6,294 nt of DNA. Source: Dehalococcoidales bacterium. GTDB taxonomy: Bacteria; Chloroflexota; Dehalococcoidia; Dehalococcoidales; UBA2162. The notes beneath the pieces were generated by a model that saw only the letters and a program-made list of their open reading frames with translations, had not been told where the DNA came from and made no database searches. The stretch lies in assembly GCA_020354275.1 (NCBI GenBank), contig CP070645.1, positions 1,032,176-1,038,469 on the forward strand, in the 5' to 3' direction. Position numbers and translations under genes: made by a program. Of this stretch, positions 1 to 5,320 are shown piece after piece (the first letter of the stretch is position 1; each line of letters begins with the position of its first letter).

Positions 1-5
1 ATCAG

Positions 6-36
6 GGGGCAATTGGAGACATTGTCTCTTAGCCCC
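6..36. repeat. nested hairpin beyond the methyltransferase gene
   Basis: An outer stem GGGGC (6-10) / GCCCC (32-36) encloses a perfect inner stem GAGAC (16-20) / GTCTC (24-28) with loop ATT. It lies 18 bp past the methyltransferase stop on that gene's downstream side, where a terminator would be expected. Any T tract following it on the minus strand would fall off the left edge of the window, so termination cannot be confirmed. Confidence 0.4.
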
Positions 37-54
37 GGTTTAATTGTCCTGAGT

Positions 55-681
55 TCAGGTGACCTGGTATACCCAGGTCTGAGAGTAGACGTCCGGTTCC
101 CCTTTGGGCAAAGTCTGTAGCTCATCACTTACCTCGACCAGCTTCCACCTGCCGGTTGACTCCAGGGAAAGTTGTTTTTCTTTGAAACCGCTGTTCTGGT
201 ATACATCGGGACGTAGCGTGAAAACGATGTATCCTCCGGGTCTGGTGATACGTACCAGCTCATCGAGCGAACTGGCCGGGGCGTGTCCCACGGTGAGGAC
301 ACCAACACTGATTACGGCGTCAAAAGAACCGGTGTCAAAAGCTAACGGTTCGCCCATTACCATCTGTTGCAGTTCCCGGTATACATTTTTCTTGGCGGCT
401 TCATCAAGCATTCCCCGGGACAGGTCCATGGCTACCAGGTTGCTGTAACCCTGCCTGGCCAGGAGTTCGCCGACCAGTCCGGTACCGGCGCCGGCATCCA
501 GAATTCTGGCTTCCCGGGGGACATGGCGGGTAAAGAGTTCGGTGGCATACTGCGGACCCAGGTAACAAAAGTCCTTTTCGAGGTCAGTTTCGTAATCCTT
601 GGCCCACTGGTCATATCGTTCGGCCAGCTCCAGGTTGTTCCGGGAGGAGTAAATCCGCTGAACCTTATTGTCCTCTGGCAT
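55..681 (-). CDS. class I SAM-dependent methyltransferase (Methyltransf_11/UbiE-like)
   Basis: Predicted cytoplasmic methyltransferase of 208 residues; the substrate is unknown. Residues 60-67 read ILDAGAGT, the glycine-rich motif I that binds S-adenosylmethionine, and AMDLS (84-88) supplies the acidic residue expected to contact the ribose. Near residue 117 FDTGSFDAVISVGVL is the motif IV strand, and RPGGYIVFTLRP (about 147-158) is the post-motif beta strand of this fold. The N-terminal YDQWAKDYETDL resembles the METTL27/WBSCR27-like group, which is family resemblance and not proof of substrate. I chose ATG at 681 because AGAGGT (686-691) lies four bases before it; a TTG seven codons upstream (702) is open but has no comparable site. 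The gene has its own promoter (720-748) and is separated from the next minus-strand gene by 307 bp, so it is probably monocistronic within this window. Confidence 0.93.
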   Translation of the reverse strand: MPEDNKVQRIYSSRNNLELAERYDQWAKDYETDLEKDFCYLGPQYATELFTRHVPREARILDAGAGTGLVGELLARQGYSNLVAMDLSRGMLDEAAKKNVYRELQQMVMGEPLAFDTGSFDAVISVGVLTVGHAPASSLDELVRITRPGGYIVFTLRPDVYQNSGFKEKQLSLESTGRWKLVEVSDELQTLPKGEPDVYSQTWVYQVT

Positions 682-685
682 CGTT

Positions 686-691
686 ACCTCT
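686..691 (-). promoter_or_regulatory. ribosome binding site fixing the methyltransferase start
   Basis: AGAGGT on the minus strand, four bases before ATG at 681. It favours this start over the TTG at 702, which would place the site inside the coding region. Confidence 0.7.
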
Positions 692-719
692 GTTATCAAC
701 AATCATCAACGGTGTCACA

Positions 720-748
720 CTTATAACATAAATGAATGCCCTGTTCAA
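720..748 (-). promoter_or_regulatory. sigma70-type promoter of the methyltransferase gene
   Basis: On the minus strand, TTGAAC (743-748) is followed after exactly 17 bp by TATAAG (720-725), with an extended -10 TG one base before it. The predicted transcription start is near 713, giving a leader of about 32 nt that includes the AGAGGT ribosome site. Four of six bases match the -35 consensus and five of six the -10. Confidence 0.6.
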
Positions 749-871
749 TATTTTCACATGGTAATACCGCTTACATCGGTGCCAGTTGAACCTGGACTGC
801 ATTATTGCTAAACTGTATGGCTGAACTAATGTGGAGGGTATAGAAAGTCTGCCCTGCCGGGAAATGCCATT

Positions 872-894
872 ACCCCTATTAAAATAGGGGTTTT
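872..894 (+). terminator. hairpin with short T run, weak terminator candidate
   Basis: ACCCCTATT (872-880) pairs with AATAGGGGT (883-891); with a realistic loop the stem is 7 bp (ACCCCTA/TAGGGGT). Reading on the plus strand it ends in TTTT. No plus-strand gene is seen upstream, so it may instead act with the hairpin at 898-918 as a 3' end structure for the minus-strand 58-codon gene, although in that direction no T tract follows. Confidence 0.35.
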
Positions 895-918
895 CAAAGG
901 CACCGGACAGGTGTGCCT
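895..918 (-). terminator. hairpin after the 58-codon gene, possible terminator
   Basis: On the minus strand AGGCAC (918-913) pairs with GTGCCT (903-898) around a 9-nt loop and is followed by TTT then GAAAA. It lies about 70 bp past the stop of the small membrane protein gene. The T run is short, so efficiency is uncertain. Confidence 0.35.
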
Positions 919-988
919 CGGTGTCTATTCGAGAAGGCTGCCCGTAAGCTCGGTTGTCACAATATGTCTGTTTCCAGGCAACCTGTTT

Positions 989-1165
989 TTATTTTAACCG
1001 GCTAGCCAGCATTCGAATTAAACCGACAAAAATCAGGACGCCGCCAAGGAGCAGCGCCCCCAGGCCAGCCGTATAGAAACTTGCCGGCAGGTCGAGCATT
1101 CTGGTTATAATACCACCGGCTAATAGAACTACGCCGATTGATACTAGAATGGTCCCAGCTTTCAT
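989..1165 (-). CDS. small two-helix membrane protein, function unknown
   Basis: A 58-residue protein with an ATG start and AAAGGAGC (1175-1182) upstream; AGGAG is 10 nt from the start codon. Residues 3-21 (GTILVSIGVVLLAGGII core) and 31-51 (YTAGLGALLLGGVLIFVGLI core) are strongly hydrophobic, glycine-rich helices joined by a short loop TRMLDLPASF. The tail RMLASRLK is basic, so by the positive-inside rule the C-terminus, and hence also the N-terminus, is probably cytoplasmic. The layout recalls short two-helix families such as DUF2905, but the LPGDI signature of that family is absent and I do not assign it. It stands alone, with long spacers on both sides and a hairpin pair downstream. Evidence for reality is the clean reading frame, ribosome site and coherent hydrophobic pattern; no function can be read from it. 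Confidence 0.78.
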   Translation of the reverse strand: MKAGTILVSIGVVLLAGGIITRMLDLPASFYTAGLGALLLGGVLIFVGLIRMLASRLK

Positions 1166-1603
1166 TTACTGTTAGCTCCTTTCTCTTCTGCCCCTACCTC
1201 TTCTATCATTTACCCTCATCTGACTTATTGCCTGATGTCACACTAACCGGCTCTGGTACTTATCGCCTCCTTTCCCGTCTATATCCGGTATAGATATCTC
1301 CATTATTGAATTGAGTCTCCGTGCGGGATGTTTTAAGTTTGGCCGGATTACGCCAGCACTTAACATAAGACGAGTGGCGCAAAGTAAATGGAGGCTAGAG
1401 TGTCTATCCGAGAGACTGTTGCTGCTGGATTTCACAGTTGACATTCCCACTGGAGGGGGAGATACCAGTTGATAAGAGCGGAATATGGAACGTACTCCTT
1501 CCCCGGAAAATCAATCCCAGATTATCTGTACTCTGGCTTTCATGGGCCAAAGTAAAATCAGAGTTAAACTCGTCCCGGTGAAACAGAGGTTCTACAGAAG
1601 GGC
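1166..1603. other. gene-poor stretch with a possible decayed reading frame
   Basis: No convincing intact gene on either strand. A plus-strand frame from ATG 1388 to TAG 1676 reads protein-like segments (for example GTYSFPGKSIPDYLYSGF and LPAGFYLVLPEIVVR) but is broken by TGA near 1439 and two TAA codons at about 1555-1570, as a decayed gene might be. TCTATA (1278-1283) and TATAGA (1289-1294) form a short inverted repeat. A minus-strand AAAGGAGG at 1266-1273 has no start codon at a usable distance. All of this is weak. Confidence 0.3.
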
Positions 1604-1627
1604 AAAAAAAACCTGCTCAAAGAGCAG
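1604..1627 (-). terminator. strong intrinsic terminator, minus strand
   Basis: On the minus strand CTGCTC (1627-1622), loop TTT (1621-1619) and GAGCAG (1618-1613) form a perfect 6-bp stem, followed by G and then eight T residues (1611-1604). This is the best rho-independent terminator in the window. No annotated minus-strand gene ends just before it, which is why a small RNA is proposed at 1604-1694. Confidence 0.75.
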
Positions 1628-1694
1628 CACTTGCCTGCCGGCTTCTACTTGGTGCTTCCCGAAATAGTAGTAAGGTAGGACATGTTTTACCAGT
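1604..1694 (-). ncRNA. candidate small RNA of about 90 nt, unassigned
   Basis: A consensus-like promoter (1701-1729) and a strong terminator (1604-1627) face the same way and bracket about 91 nt with no gene of normal size. The predicted RNA can form a 5-bp stem CTACT (1670-1666) / AGTAG (1649-1645), a GC-rich GCCGGC segment, and the terminator stem. It contains one mini open frame, ATG 1683 to TAG 1645, coding for MSYLTTISGSTK, without a clear ribosome site; it could be a leader peptide but nothing is placed close downstream to be attenuated (the next minus-strand gene starts at 1165). I do not recognise the RNA as a known riboswitch or 6S-type family. The call rests only on promoter-terminator geometry. 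Confidence 0.45.
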
Positions 1695-1700
1695 AGATAT

Positions 1701-1729
1701 ATTTTAACATCCTGTCGGTTGACAGTCAA
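1701..1729 (-). promoter_or_regulatory. sigma70-type promoter of the candidate small RNA
   Basis: TTGACT (1729-1724) and TAAAAT (1706-1701) on the minus strand are separated by exactly 17 bp, each matching consensus at five of six positions, with TG one base before the -10. The -35 lies inside an 11-base palindrome TTGACTGTCAA (1719-1729), which could be a repressor half-site arrangement. Predicted transcription start is near 1694. Confidence 0.6.
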
Positions 1730-1921
1730 ACCTGGTTACTGCCATTTCACCGGTGGCCCACCGGGGCTCTATCAGTCTGGCTGACTATGAATACAACAGA
1801 ATGGCCAGGTTAAGTAGAGTTTATATTTGATTTCAGGTATGTTGTATCCCTTCAGCCTAAACCTGCGGTAATCGAAGATTCTGAAGGCAGATATCCAGTA
1901 AAAATTAGTTAAGTTAATTCC
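1730..1921. other. intergenic stretch, nothing identified
   Basis: AT-rich toward its right end. A short stem CCGGT (1750-1754) / ACCGG (1760-1764) is the only structure noticed. No supported gene on either strand. Confidence 0.4.
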
Positions 1922-1950
1922 TTGATTTTAGCATTCACTTGCGATAATAT
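1922..1950 (+). promoter_or_regulatory. possible promoter of the metallo-hydrolase gene
   Basis: TTGATT (1922-1927), 17 bp, TAATAT (1945-1950), with an overlapping GATAAT (1943-1948). Matches are moderate. The predicted start near 1957 would leave about 80 nt before the GTG at 2038 and almost no leader before a TTG at 1963, so it agrees with the downstream start. Confidence 0.35.
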
Positions 1951-2021
1951 GGCACCAATATTTTGCTTATTCAAATTTACTTTCAACCTGATAGCTTCAG
2001 CAAATTGAAAGATATCGAATT

Positions 2022-2026
2022 GGAGG
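2022..2026 (+). promoter_or_regulatory. ribosome binding site favouring GTG 2038
   Basis: GGAGG followed by TTATTGATCCA and then GTG at 2038. The 11-base spacing is on the long side, but the TTG at 1963 has no purine-rich site before it. Confidence 0.45.
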
Positions 2027-2037
2027 TTATTGATCCA

Positions 2038-2898
2038 GTGACTGTCAGACTGCGCTGGTTGGGTTGCGTTTGTTTTGAGATAGTGCTTCCTTCCGGTAAG
2101 GTTCTTCTGGTTGACCCCTTTATCGACTATTCGGTAACTGCCCCGATAACGTGCCAGGAAGTAACCGGTGCTGACTATATAGCCCTGACCCACGGTCATT
2201 ACGACCATATTACTGACGTCGGGTCACTGGTTGAGAGGTTCCATTCCAAGGTAATATGCAGTCACCAGGTGGCTGAGCCTCTGGCTAAATTATTTAACTT
2301 AAAAAATGCCGATATGGTTAGGGTTACTGCTGGAGATACCGTTATCGCTAACGACCTCAGGGTGGAGGTAAGGAAGGGAGAGCATATTAACCTGGGGCCG
2401 GTGAGGAGGGCACTCTCCCGGCAGAGGAGCCGGCAAGGTAATGGTCGCGGGCAGCAACCCTTGGCTGAGCAGGGAAAGAACGCACACCAGGCTGTGGGTG
2501 TTCGGTCAAAGCTCTCAGAGATAAGGGAGAGGATTAGAGAGGTGGGACTGGATGGGGGGGAGCAGCTGACCTTTGTTTTCCAGACGGGCGATAATCTGCG
2601 GATTGGTATATATTGTTCCGGTTGTTATCAACACCTCAGTGACGAGGTCAGGGCTATCTGTCCTAACATATTGTGTATGCAACTGGGGGGTAATCACCCC
2701 GAGCAGGCGGCCGAGATTGCCGCACTGTCCGGTGCCGAAATAGTCATCCCGATGCATCATGACAGCGGCGGCTTGGAGGCAACTCACCGGCTGGCCCAGG
2801 AGATGTCACAGCACCTGGCGAGCAGGTCTTCAGCCCGTTTTCTGGATGTAATTCACGGTAAATGGTACCAGATCGGGGTGGGGGTATCACCGGTTTAA
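2038..2898 (+). CDS. metallo-beta-lactamase-fold hydrolase (UlaG-like, COG2220 type)
   Basis: A 286-residue predicted cytoplasmic metal-dependent hydrolase; substrate unknown. RLRWLG (4-9) and VDPF (25-28) are the usual first strands of this family, followed by THGHYDH (51-57), the HxHxDH metal motif. KGEHIN (H116) fits the next metal histidine. Residues about 120-172 form an Arg/Gln/Gly-rich, probably flexible insertion. IYCSGC (191-196) aligns by position with the Y-x-x-G-D segment of UlaG-like proteins, so the usual bridging Asp appears to be C196. GGNHPEQAAEIA (217-228) and IPMHHD (237-242) match the C-terminal motifs, H240 being the likely last metal ligand. The frame is open upstream to a TTG at 1963 (311 residues), but the family normally begins just before the first strand and GGAGG precedes GTG 2038, so I prefer the shorter form. 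It is convergent with the htpX gene, 73 bp away, and seems to stand alone. Confidence 0.88.
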   Translation: MTVRLRWLGCVCFEIVLPSGKVLLVDPFIDYSVTAPITCQEVTGADYIALTHGHYDHITDVGSLVERFHSKVICSHQVAEPLAKLFNLKNADMVRVTAGDTVIANDLRVEVRKGEHINLGPVRRALSRQRSRQGNGRGQQPLAEQGKNAHQAVGVRSKLSEIRERIREVGLDGGEQLTFVFQTGDNLRIGIYCSGCYQHLSDEVRAICPNILCMQLGGNHPEQAAEIAALSGAEIVIPMHHDSGGLEATHRLAQEMSQHLASRSSARFLDVIHGKWYQIGVGVSPV

Positions 2899-2925
2899 TC
2901 TGCTGGCCTGGTTGCTGGTACCGGT
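2889..2925. repeat. inverted repeat at the convergent gene ends
   Basis: ACCGGT occurs at 2889-2894, overlapping the hydrolase stop region, and again at 2920-2925. Being self-complementary, the copies could pair across a 25-nt loop, but there is no long T run on either strand. No convincing intrinsic terminator is visible in the 73 bp between the convergent genes. Confidence 0.25.
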
Positions 2926-2971
2926 TTGGGGGAGGAAGGCTCCTGACTACTTCCACGGCTTCTTGTTTTAT

Positions 2972-4198
2972 TTAGACGTGATTGATCCGGCCGCAATGTG
3001 GGCATTTGACAATGCTGTCTTTGTATGTGGGGGGTAGTTTTAGCTTGGTGCCGCAGTCGCAGGGGATAGTCCGGTATTTATTCATCCGCAGCATCAGGTC
3101 GGAGACTTCGCGCGAGCGTTCTAGATGCTCTGCCTCGGGCTCCTTGGTTACGGCTTCCGGTTCGGCTGACCTCAGACCGACGGCACCCACCGCGCCCATT
3201 GTGCCTGCGGCAATAACCCCCTTCCCACCAGCGTGAACCTGGCGGTAGGCCTGATCGTAGTCAGCGAGGGCGGCACCACCGGCCATTGCCCTCAAAATAC
3301 GGATCCTTTCCGAAAGCGGGGGGTGTGTCGAGCTGAGGTCGCTGGCTTTCATGCCCTTCTGGCGGAAGGGGTTGGTAATATACATCGGTGCCGTTGCCTG
3401 GTTGGCCGATTGCAACTGCGCCGTGGAATTGCCCAACTTCTCCAGTGCCGAGGCCAGTCCTTCCGGGTACCGCGTGTAAAGGGCGGAAGAAGCATCGGCC
3501 AGGTATTCCCTTTTACGGGAAATGGCAAAGTATATTAACTGGGCGGCGATCGGCGCCAGTATCATCAGGGCGAGACCGACCACCATGATGATTATCTGGG
3601 CCTGCCCGCCCCCCTGTGATGAACTCCGCCTTGACCGGCCGGCGCCACCGGTTATGGCGCCAAAGATGAGGAACCGCGAGGCGAAGAAGGCCAGTATCAC
3701 GATGGTGCCGAGCAGTACGCTGCAGAGTGCCATCAGCAGGACGTCGCGGTTCTTGATGTGGGCTATCTCATGGGCAATGACGCCCTGAAGCTCGTCCCGA
3801 TTCAGCTTCTGCAACAGCCCGGAAGTGATAGCAACGGCAGCCCGGTCCGGGTTACGGCCGGTGGCGAAGGCATTGAGTGCCGGGTCATCGATTATATAGA
3901 CATCGGGCATCTTCTCCAGCCCGGAGGCAATCTTCATCTCCTCGACCACATTATAGAGGCGGGGGTGGTCTTCGGGCTTGATTTTGCGGGCACGGGATAT
4001 GGCCAGCAGGATGTTGTCTCCCTGGAAGAAGGCGATCAGGTTCAGTATGCCCCAGAGAATTATAGCCAGTATCAGGCCGACTACCGCGCTTTCAAAGAAG
4101 TAGAAGCCGATGGCGTAACCGATAGCCACGAGCAATATGCCCATGGCTATTACCAGTATCACTGATCTTATCTGGTTAGACCTTATCTGTTCCCACAT
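2972..4198 (-). CDS. htpX: HtpX-like M48 membrane zinc metalloprotease with C-terminal zinc ribbon
   Basis: A 408-residue membrane-bound zinc endopeptidase; the family degrades misfolded or damaged membrane proteins with its active site on the cytoplasmic face. Two helices (about 12-31 and 35-57) precede the catalytic domain. IAHEIAH (141-147) contains HEXXH (H143, E144, H147), and KREYLADASS (229-238) gives the third zinc ligand E231. Two further hydrophobic segments lie at about 153-173 and 201-225. STHPPLSERIRIL (290-302) is the conserved C-terminal family motif. Typical HtpX proteins end near here at about 280-300 residues; this one continues with an Ala/Gly/Glu-rich linker (about 307-370) and a zinc-ribbon-like tail with C380, C382, C399 and C402 (CxC, 16 residues, CxxC). 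The start ATG is 20 bp after the lemA stop and has no clear ribosome site, so translational coupling to lemA is likely. Last gene of the cluster. Confidence 0.95.
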   Translation of the reverse strand: MWEQIRSNQIRSVILVIAMGILLVAIGYAIGFYFFESAVVGLILAIILWGILNLIAFFQGDNILLAISRARKIKPEDHPRLYNVVEEMKIASGLEKMPDVYIIDDPALNAFATGRNPDRAAVAITSGLLQKLNRDELQGVIAHEIAHIKNRDVLLMALCSVLLGTIVILAFFASRFLIFGAITGGAGRSRRSSSQGGGQAQIIIMVVGLALMILAPIAAQLIYFAISRKREYLADASSALYTRYPEGLASALEKLGNSTAQLQSANQATAPMYITNPFRQKGMKASDLSSTHPPLSERIRILRAMAGGAALADYDQAYRQVHAGGKGVIAAGTMGAVGAVGLRSAEPEAVTKEPEAEHLERSREVSDLMLRMNKYRTIPCDCGTKLKLPPTYKDSIVKCPHCGRINHV

Positions 4199-4218
4199 AT
4201 ATTACGTAGCTTTCATTC

Positions 4219-4782
4219 TCAGGCAAAGCTGACTTTAGGAGCTTCCCTTTCCTCGGCTGCGGCCACCTCAAAGAACTCGTCCGGCTGGAAGCGGAACATG
4301 CCGGCTATGACGTTGGAGGGAAACTGCTGGGTCTTGTTGTTATACCTGAGCACTGAATCGTTATAGTACTGGCGGGAGAAGCTTATCTTGTTTTCGGTTG
4401 AGGTGAGTTCTTCCTGCAGGGCTAAAAAGTTCTGGTTGGCTTTCAGGTCGGGGTAGTTTTCGGCCACGGCCAGCAACCGGCTCAGTGCCGAGCTGAGCTC
4501 GCCCTCGGCCTTGCCCCTTTCCCCGGCCCCGGCCGACGATATCTGCTGGGCCAGGTTGCGGGCATTGGTTACCGCCTCCAGTGTCTCGCGCTCATGTGAC
4601 ATGTAACCCCTGACCGTTTCGACCAGGTTGGGTATCAGGTCGTAGCGCCTTTTCAGCTGGACATCAATCTGGGCCCAGGCATTCTTTACCTGGTTGCGGA
4701 ACCCGACCAGCCCGTTGTAGGTAACTATGAGCATAAAAATTGAAATGACGACAATACCGATGATGACATATACCGCTATCAT
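4219..4782 (-). CDS. lemA: LemA family membrane-anchored protein
   Basis: A 187-residue protein with one N-terminal membrane helix (about 3-20), followed by the LemA signature: YNGLVGFRNQVKNAWAQIDV (22-41), QLKRRYDLIPNLVETV (42-57) and NYPDLKANQNFLALQEEL (109-126), then YYNDSVLRYNN (139-149) and FPSNVIA (154-160). The cytosolic or periplasmic part is helical and rich in heptad-like hydrophobic spacing. The molecular role of LemA is poorly defined; it is often encoded beside membrane proteases or membrane-stress genes. Here it lies 20 bp before htpX in the same direction, so a shared job in membrane quality control is the natural inference. Start ATG 4782 is preceded by GGAGG (4789-4793) with six bases between, an excellent site. 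The gap to the upstream zf-TFIIB gene is 76 bp, with no terminator hairpin noticed, so co-transcription is likely. Confidence 0.96.
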   Translation of the reverse strand: MIAVYVIIGIVVISIFMLIVTYNGLVGFRNQVKNAWAQIDVQLKRRYDLIPNLVETVRGYMSHERETLEAVTNARNLAQQISSAGAGERGKAEGELSSALSRLLAVAENYPDLKANQNFLALQEELTSTENKISFSRQYYNDSVLRYNNKTQQFPSNVIAGMFRFQPDEFFEVAAAEEREAPKVSFA

Positions 4783-4858
4783 ATTAAGCCTCCGAACCTT
4801 GCTAGGTTAAATTAGTCTGACCGAATACGGCATTTATTGCCAGGGAATTTTCAAATGG

Positions 4859-5278
4859 CTACTCCTGGGCTTTAAATACTTCTCCCAGGAAACTGATGAC
4901 CTTTTGCTGCGCACCCGGTTTCCCCACCGATTGCTTGCCGAGTAACCTTATCAGGTGGTGGACTTCACCGCCGTCAAGCCACAGCCCGTCACCCCGGTCG
5001 CAGACGTCAATAATCAGCTCCGCCTGCGGGTCGGGGTCAACCTTCTTCATATTGTGGTTGCATATGGGACACTTTCTGGCCTTTTCCGATGACCTGACCT
5101 CTTTGGAGTTGACCATCTCGTTGAGGAACTGCGACGGGCTCTCCAGGTGCAGGGACTCCAGCAGTAGTTCCATCTCCCCGGCATCAAACCAGGCCCCTTC
5201 GCAGCCGGTACAGTAGTCAAGCTCGATATTTTCATGCTCGACGACTATCGTATCGCTTTTACATTTTGGGCATATCAC
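4859..5278 (-). CDS. double zinc-ribbon protein (zf-TFIIB domain)
   Basis: A small soluble protein with two zf-TFIIB-type ribbons. Numbering from the GTG start gives 139 residues: the first ribbon has C3-P-K-C6 and C23-T-G-C26 followed by GAWFDAGEME; the second has C70-P-I-C73 and then CDRGDGLWLDGGE, where C93 is present but the usual fourth cysteine is replaced (Gly at +3, Asp at +4). The WFD/WLD-x-GE signature after each ribbon is diagnostic of the family, whose function is unknown; a nucleic-acid or protein contact role is usually presumed. Two starts are possible: TTG 5287 directly abuts the GAGGT ribosome site (5288-5292), whereas GTG 5278 is nine bases away, so GTG is preferred and gives the natural beginning MICPKCKS. 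A TGA two codons before the TTG closes the frame. A strong promoter lies immediately upstream, and lemA and htpX follow, so this is probably the first gene of that transcript. Confidence 0.93.
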   Translation of the reverse strand: MICPKCKSDTIVVEHENIELDYCTGCEGAWFDAGEMELLLESLHLESPSQFLNEMVNSKEVRSSEKARKCPICNHNMKKVDPDPQAELIIDVCDRGDGLWLDGGEVHHLIRLLGKQSVGKPGAQQKVISFLGEVFKAQE

Positions 5279-5287
5279 GGAAGGCAA

Positions 5288-5292
5288 ACCTC
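5288..5292 (-). promoter_or_regulatory. ribosome binding site deciding the zf-TFIIB protein start
   Basis: GAGGT on the minus strand touches the TTG at 5287 with no spacer but stands nine bases from the GTG at 5278. This spacing argues for GTG as the true start. Confidence 0.55.
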
Positions 5293-5296
5293 ACAA

Positions 5297-5320
5297 CAGA
5301 CCATAAAATTGTAGGGTCTG
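5297..5320. repeat. inverted repeat over the -10 box, operator candidate
   Basis: CAGACC (5297-5302) and GGTCTG (5315-5320) are perfect 6-bp inverted arms separated by 12 AT-rich bases that contain the -10 element of the zf-TFIIB promoter. The placement suits a dimeric repressor. If transcribed in full it could also form a stem, but the predicted start near 5301 leaves most of it untranscribed. Confidence 0.45.

Larger units (their letters stand above)
749..988. other. spacer between the 58-codon gene and the methyltransferase promoter
   Basis: This is most of a 307 bp gene-free interval (682-988). I found no open frame with a start and ribosome site on either strand; the plus-strand ATGs give peptides of only about 7-11 codons. 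It contains the two hairpins listed at 872-891 and 898-918 and nothing else I can name. Confidence 0.5.

Noticed and set aside
367..726. Plus-strand open frame of about 119 codons over the methyltransferase gene
   Set aside because: It is antisense to a clear methyltransferase with recognised motifs, has no domain-like content and no ribosome site.
1238..1450. Minus-strand open frame of 70 codons
   Set aside because: Serine-rich with no recognisable feature. The internal ATG at 1303 would give a 21-residue peptide, but its GGAGA is 12 bases away. Not supported as a gene.
1604..1611. A8 run as a programmed frameshift site for the plus-strand frame
   Set aside because: The run is fully explained as the T tract of a minus-strand terminator with an adjacent perfect stem.
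1485..1667. Plus-strand frame of 60 codons starting MERTPSPENQ
   Set aside because: No ribosome site, unlikely composition at its end, and it runs antisense through the strong terminator and candidate small RNA.
1963..2037. TTG 1963 as the start of the metallo-hydrolase, adding 25 residues
   Set aside because: No ribosome site precedes it, the candidate promoter would leave almost no leader, and the extra residues precede the point where this family usually begins. It cannot be excluded outright.
1909..2208. Minus-strand open frame of 99 codons over the start of the metallo-hydrolase
   Set aside because: It opposes the HxHxDH-encoding region of a recognisable hydrolase, has no ribosome site at its start and no family features.
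3233..4165. Several plus-strand open frames over htpX
   Set aside because: They are shadows of the 408-residue protease on the other strand, whose HEXXH and zinc-ribbon motifs are intact.
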